Source of the DNA: a bacterium
Lineage (GTDB): Bacteria > Planctomycetota > Planctomycetia > Planctomycetales > Planctomycetaceae
Length of the DNA stretch: 34,085 bases
Reading direction: 5' to 3'
NCBI GenBank assembly: GCA_016125225.1
Contig: WGME01000022.1
Span: forward strand, 1 to 34,085
Below are positions 31,583 through 34,085 of this stretch, one piece after another. Position numbers and translations under genes: made by a program. The notes under the pieces are model-generated. The model ran no database searches, was not told the DNA's origin, and was given only the letters and a program-made list of their open reading frames with translations. The first letter of the stretch is position 1. Each line of letters opens with the position of its first letter.

Positions 31583-33040
31583 TCAATTGCTTGACGGATG
31601 CACTTTGCGGCGGCTGGGGGCACGGCCCGGGGGTTGATAGATGCCGGGTTGTTCGGCCGACAGGCAGCGGCCTTGCGCCCAGTCGCGGAGGGACGTGATA
31701 CTGTCGGCGGCGGTGATCGCCACCGGGACGATGTTGCGGGCGGCTTCGGTTAACGAGATCTCCAGCAGGGCCGCCAAGCGGCAGCAGCTGGCGATCTCGG
31801 CTCCGGTCCACGGATCATCGGGTGGGGTAGGTTGCGATGCCGGGATGTCATACTGCTGGCGATAACGAGTCCAGATCTGCTGACGCTGTGCGGGGCCTGG
31901 CAGATCGACGAAAAAGACCCCGTCGAGCCGTTCCGCCCGTGTGAATTCGGGAGGTAACCGGCGGATGTCATTCGCCGTTCCCACGAAGAAGACATCGGAG
32001 GTGTGTTCCGCCAGCCAGGTCAGTAAGGTCCCGAAGAGCCGGGTGGAGACCCCGGAATCGCCGGTGGACTGCAAGCCCGACAGCCCCTTTTCGAGTTCAT
32101 CCACAAACAGAATCGCGGGAGCCAGAGCGTCAGCGATGGCCAACGCCTGTCGGAGGTTCCGTTCGCTTTCGCCCATCAGCGAACCGAGCAACCGGCCGAT
32201 GTCGAGTGACAGGACCGGACGACCGACTTCGGCCCCGAGCGCACGGCAGAAGAGCGATTTGCCGCAGCCGGGGGGTGAGACCAGCAAGACACCCCGGGCC
32301 TTCACTGTTCGTCCGGGTGACAGGGCTCGACGGCAGAAGTCTTTCAAGGCGGTGAAGCCGCCGATCGCCGCAAAGGTCTCGGTCGACGGCGACAGCGTCA
32401 AAAGGTTCTGCGACTTGAGGGTCTGGGCTTTGAGTTCCCAGATCGCGGCCGGTTCGAGTTGCCCCGTGCGGGCCAGCGAGAGGGCGAAGGCCCCTTCGGC
32501 CTCACTGCGCGTCAGACCCCGGGCCGCATCGAGCACCAGCGCCCGCGCTGGACCGGTGAGCGGAGCTTCCGGGGTGAGTTCATCGGCAATCTGCCCCAGC
32601 TGCGCCCGATCAGGCAACGCATGTTCCAGTACCACGAACTGCCGGGCCAGTTCGACGGGCAACTGCACCACCGGCGCGAGAATCACCACGCAGGTTCGCA
32701 GGGTCTTGCCGAGTTGCAACTGGTGCAACAGGGCCTGCACGACCTCGGGGCTCTGCAGAAACCGCTGAAAGTGCGGCAGCACCAGCAGTGCGGTCCCCTC
32801 GGGAGTGGCCAGCGATGGCAGACATCGCAGCGCAGTGAGGGGATCCAGAGCGGTCGGCAACGGGCTGCTGGTCCCCGTGACCTGCCACCCCTGTTCGAGG
32901 TCCCAGGTGGCTAAAGTCCAATCTTCCTGGCGGCTGAGAGCCGTCAGTTCGCGCAGGGCTTCGTGGGGTTCGAGCGTTTCAATCCACAGGCCGCTGAACG
33001 CCGCCCGCAGATACTCGGGTAAGGTGTCGGTAAGGGACAT
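31583..33040 (-). CDS. AAA ATPase, Ycf46-like
   Basis: 485 residues from the ATG at 33040. Residues 1-190 form a degenerate N-terminal domain (LLVLPHFQRFLQSPEVVQAL, TCVVILAPVVQLPVEL, VLEHALPD) typical of Ycf46-like proteins, which look like an inactive RecA-like lobe before the real one. The active AAA domain follows: IGGFTALKDF near 227, Walker A S-P-P-G-C-G-K-S at 255-262, an MGESERNLRQAL pore/helix region, Walker B AILFVDELEKGL near 309-320, sensor-1 Asn in FVGTANDI and arginine candidates in FTRAERLDGVFFVDLPG. Ycf46 proteins are encoded in cyanobacteria, plastids of some algae and other bacteria, with unclear function. Here it likely remodels or unfolds a client linked to the neighbouring genes. 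Confidence 0.9.
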   Translation of the reverse strand: MSLTDTLPEYLRAAFSGLWIETLEPHEALRELTALSRQEDWTLATWDLEQGWQVTGTSSPLPTALDPLTALRCLPSLATPEGTALLVLPHFQRFLQSPEVVQALLHQLQLGKTLRTCVVILAPVVQLPVELARQFVVLEHALPDRAQLGQIADELTPEAPLTGPARALVLDAARGLTRSEAEGAFALSLARTGQLEPAAIWELKAQTLKSQNLLTLSPSTETFAAIGGFTALKDFCRRALSPGRTVKARGVLLVSPPGCGKSLFCRALGAEVGRPVLSLDIGRLLGSLMGESERNLRQALAIADALAPAILFVDELEKGLSGLQSTGDSGVSTRLFGTLLTWLAEHTSDVFFVGTANDIRRLPPEFTRAERLDGVFFVDLPGPAQRQQIWTRYRQQYDIPASQPTPPDDPWTGAEIASCCRLAALLEISLTEAARNIVPVAITAADSITSLRDWAQGRCLSAEQPGIYQPPGRAPSRRKVHPSSN

Positions 33041-33093
33041 GGGGGTCTCGGGAAGGAGGAAATGGGAAGGGAGAAAGAGGAAAAGAGGCATAA

Positions 33094-33178
33094 GGTCTCA
33101 GGTGTCAGGCATCAGGGGGAAAGCCGCAAGCCAGATCAGGCTTCACTGGGGACTCTCTGACACCTGACACCTCAGACC
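33094..33178. repeat. Imperfect 22-bp inverted repeat in intra-operon spacer
   Basis: Left arm 33094-33115 and right arm 33157-33178 pair at 19 of 22 positions (core AGGTGTCAGG). They lie in the 152-base spacer 33041-33192 between the DUF2997 and AAA genes. A related element is at 28873-28893. Confidence 0.75.
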
Positions 33179-33192
33179 TGAAACCTTGGCTT

Positions 33193-33387
33193 TCAACCTT
33201 GCTCCTTCAACCTGGTCTCTTCCCGCTCGCCGACATAGAAGGCGGCCGTCGGGGTGTCGCGGGTCACGAGACCCAGGGCCGCTTCGAGTTGGCGGCTCAC
33301 GTCACGGCAGGACGGGCCGGTAAGCCCCTGGGTTTCGAGGGTGATTTCGCCCTGCGGCGAGACGATCACCACAATCATGGCGGACAT
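33193..33387 (-). CDS. DUF2997 family protein
   Basis: 64 residues from the ATG at 33387, with AGGAG 6 bases upstream. IVVIVSPQGEITLETQGLTGPSC followed by a helix (RDVSRQLEAALG) and a charged tail matches the short DUF2997 family, in which the pattern I-x-V-x-I-x-x-x-G-x-[IV]-x-x-E-x-x-G-x-x-G-x-x-C is typical. The family is known mainly from gene neighbourhoods with DUF1257 and Ycf46-like AAA genes, exactly as here. Molecular function unknown; the lone Cys after the Gly-x-Gly region is conserved in the pattern as I recall it. Confidence 0.8.
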   Translation of the reverse strand: MSAMIVVIVSPQGEITLETQGLTGPSCRDVSRQLEAALGLVTRDTPTAAFYVGEREETRLKEQG

Positions 33388-33483
33388 GTCAGCTCCTGTC
33401 AGAAAGGGAAACATTCGAATGAGTGAAATGGACGAGCAGGCTGCATCAGGCTGTCCGCTTTTCGCCCTCCGCTTTCCGCTCCA

Positions 33484-33843
33484 CTATCCCACCGCGATCT
33501 GCAGGCGGATTGAGCCGTCAGGCAGGGAGTGTTCCAGCACTTGCCGCCCGGAACGCAGAGCTTCGAGACGGGTTTTCTGGACGGCATACTGTTGCAGCAG
33601 ACCGTGCAGGTGGGCGATGTCGCCCCAGCGGCCCTGGAAGTGGTCGTAGTGCAGGCGGCCGGTGGTGACGTCGCAGACCACGGGATACCGCCAGTCGGGC
33701 AGTTCCACCGCATACCCGGTCGCTTCCGTCTGAAACAACCGCACCGTGCGAAACTCCGGCATCGGTAACTGCCGCTGGGCACAGGCCTGTGTCAACGCCA
33801 TGACATCGCGAACTTGCGTCTGAATCGTGACCAGATGAGACAT
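33484..33843 (-). CDS. DUF1257 family protein (Ycf35-like)
   Basis: 119 residues from the ATG at 33843, with AAAGG 7 bases upstream; the 37 in-frame codons before it are spacer repeat and not likely translated. The start MSHLVTIQTQVRDVMAL, GYAVELPDWRYPVVCDVTTGRLHYDHFQGRWGDIAHLHGLLQQYAV and the closing basic/hydrophobic segment fit DUF1257/Ycf35, a small alpha/beta family. Together with DUF2997 and the AAA ATPase it forms a recurrent trio. It is the first gene of the array and is separated from the end of an insertion element by about 115 bases, so its promoter lies in that gap or within the element. Confidence 0.85.
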   Translation of the reverse strand: MSHLVTIQTQVRDVMALTQACAQRQLPMPEFRTVRLFQTEATGYAVELPDWRYPVVCDVTTGRLHYDHFQGRWGDIAHLHGLLQQYAVQKTRLEALRSGRQVLEHSLPDGSIRLQIAVG

Positions 33844-33889
33844 GAGGGACCTTTCGGTTGAGGGGGGAGGGGAGAGGCAGAAGGAGGCA

Positions 33890-33958
33890 GGAGGAAAAAT
33901 ACCGAGCGGAAAGCCGAAAGCGGACAGCAGAAAGCCAGACCGCAGAGTAATCACTGGG
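33890..33958 (+). repeat. 69-bp spacer repeat, copy 1
   Basis: Matches the reverse complement of 31501-31569 at 63 of 69 positions. With that copy it brackets the DUF1257-DUF2997-AAA module in inverted orientation. It ends at the boundary with the insertion element. Confidence 0.85.
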
Positions 33959-34085
33959 TGGACTTACCCACATTTGGTGGGCGCTGGGAAATCGTCAGGC
34001 GACAAGTTCGAATTGTTGTGGTGAGAGGTATCCGAGTGCGGAGTGTCTTCGGCTTCGGTTATAGAAGACTTCGATGTATTCGAAC
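33959..34085 (-). mobile_element. Right end of an IS3-family insertion sequence (truncated by window)
   Basis: The transposase 3' end is followed by about 36 bases of non-coding DNA that ends near 33959 in TGGACTTACCCACATTTGG (read on the plus strand), the sort of terminal inverted repeat seen in IS3 elements. The partner repeat lies beyond the window, so the exact border is not proven. Beyond it begins the spacer repeat of the ubiquitin-like array. Confidence 0.65.
33995..34085 (-). CDS. IS3-family transposase OrfB, C-terminal fragment
   Basis: The last 29 codons are visible before the TGA at 33995-33997: F-E-Y-I-E-V-F-Y-N-R-S-R-R-H-S-A-L-G-Y-L-S-P, the highly conserved C-terminus of the integrase-core (rve) transposase OrfB of IS3 elements. 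The catalytic D-D-E residues lie outside the window. It reads toward the ubiquitin-like array, so read-through from the element could feed transcription of the DUF1257 gene. Confidence 0.9.
   Translation of the reverse strand, partial: FEYIEVFYNRSRRHSALGYLSPQQFELVA

Noticed and set aside
31399-31623. In-frame 75-residue extension of the 322-aa protein, similar to a translated stretch at 33.9 kb
   Set aside because: The similarity reflects the DNA repeat in the spacers, not a shared protein domain; it also overlaps the AAA gene.
28815-33192. CRISPR array suspected from recurrent spacer words
   Set aside because: Repeat units differ in length, orientation and spacing, and no regular repeat-spacer periodicity or cas gene is present.
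33844-33954. In-frame 37-residue extension of the DUF1257 protein
   Set aside because: It lies within the 69-bp spacer repeat, and the ATG at 33843 has AAAGG upstream and starts the family-typical sequence.
1-34085. tRNA, rRNA or other structured RNA genes
   Set aside because: No cloverleaf-like sequence, rRNA signature or known riboswitch motif was recognised by eye on either strand.

Overview
The window looks like a chromosomal segment of a member of the Planctomycetota. This rests on gene content: a type IV pilin-like DUF1559 protein, four secreted proteins built from terpenoid-cyclase-like (prenyltransferase) repeats, one of them with two DUF4159-like domains, a large two-VWA membrane protein, long coding spacers and weak or irregular ribosome binding sites. 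No species can be named from the sequence alone.

Layout. 1-1.2 kb: the 3' end of an unknown gene, a C14A7 homopolymer tract, a tiny lipoprotein gene and a decayed reverse-strand frame. 1.2-5.5 kb: a secreted alpha/alpha-repeat protein convergent with a VWA/GATase-like membrane protein. 5.7-13.2 kb: two tandem, clearly paralogous ABC pairs (LolD/MacB-type ATPase plus a very large two-FtsX permease), each translationally coupled through an ATGA overlap. 13.3-18.8 kb (minus strand): two alpha/beta-hydrolase esterases of the enterochelin-esterase/IroE type, a DUF1559 pilin-like protein with its own promoter and terminator, and a PepSY-TM protein; the esterases and the PepSY protein suggest ferric-siderophore handling. 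18.8-19.7 kb: a decayed duplicate of the 3' end of the E1 gene found at 26.6 kb, with its terminator hairpin. 19.7-26.3 kb: three more repeat proteins and one unrecognised secreted protein.

26.5-33.9 kb (minus strand) is the most interesting part: a long array reading DUF1257 (Ycf35-like) > DUF2997 > Ycf46-like AAA ATPase > 322-aa protein > 79-aa protein > [strong hairpin/T-tract] > 64-aa protein > lipoprotein > beta-grasp ubiquitin-like protein > a fusion of a putative E2 (UBC-like) domain with a cysteine-rich RING/treble-clef-like tail > JAB/JAMM protease > ThiF/E1-like adenylating enzyme > terminator. That is a complete set of parts for ubiquitin-like conjugation and deconjugation, joined to an AAA ATPase module. 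The JAB gene reads only if one extra G in a G5 run is skipped: either a sequence error, a fresh frameshift or programmed frameshifting. Its spacers are unusually long and share a mosaic of repeats, including a 69-bp inverted repeat bracketing the DUF1257-DUF2997-AAA module. The window ends in the 3' end of an IS3-family transposase directly upstream of the array.

Limits: all assignments come from reading translated sequence and motifs by eye; no database search or structure prediction was run. The E2 and RING assignments are motif-level inferences.
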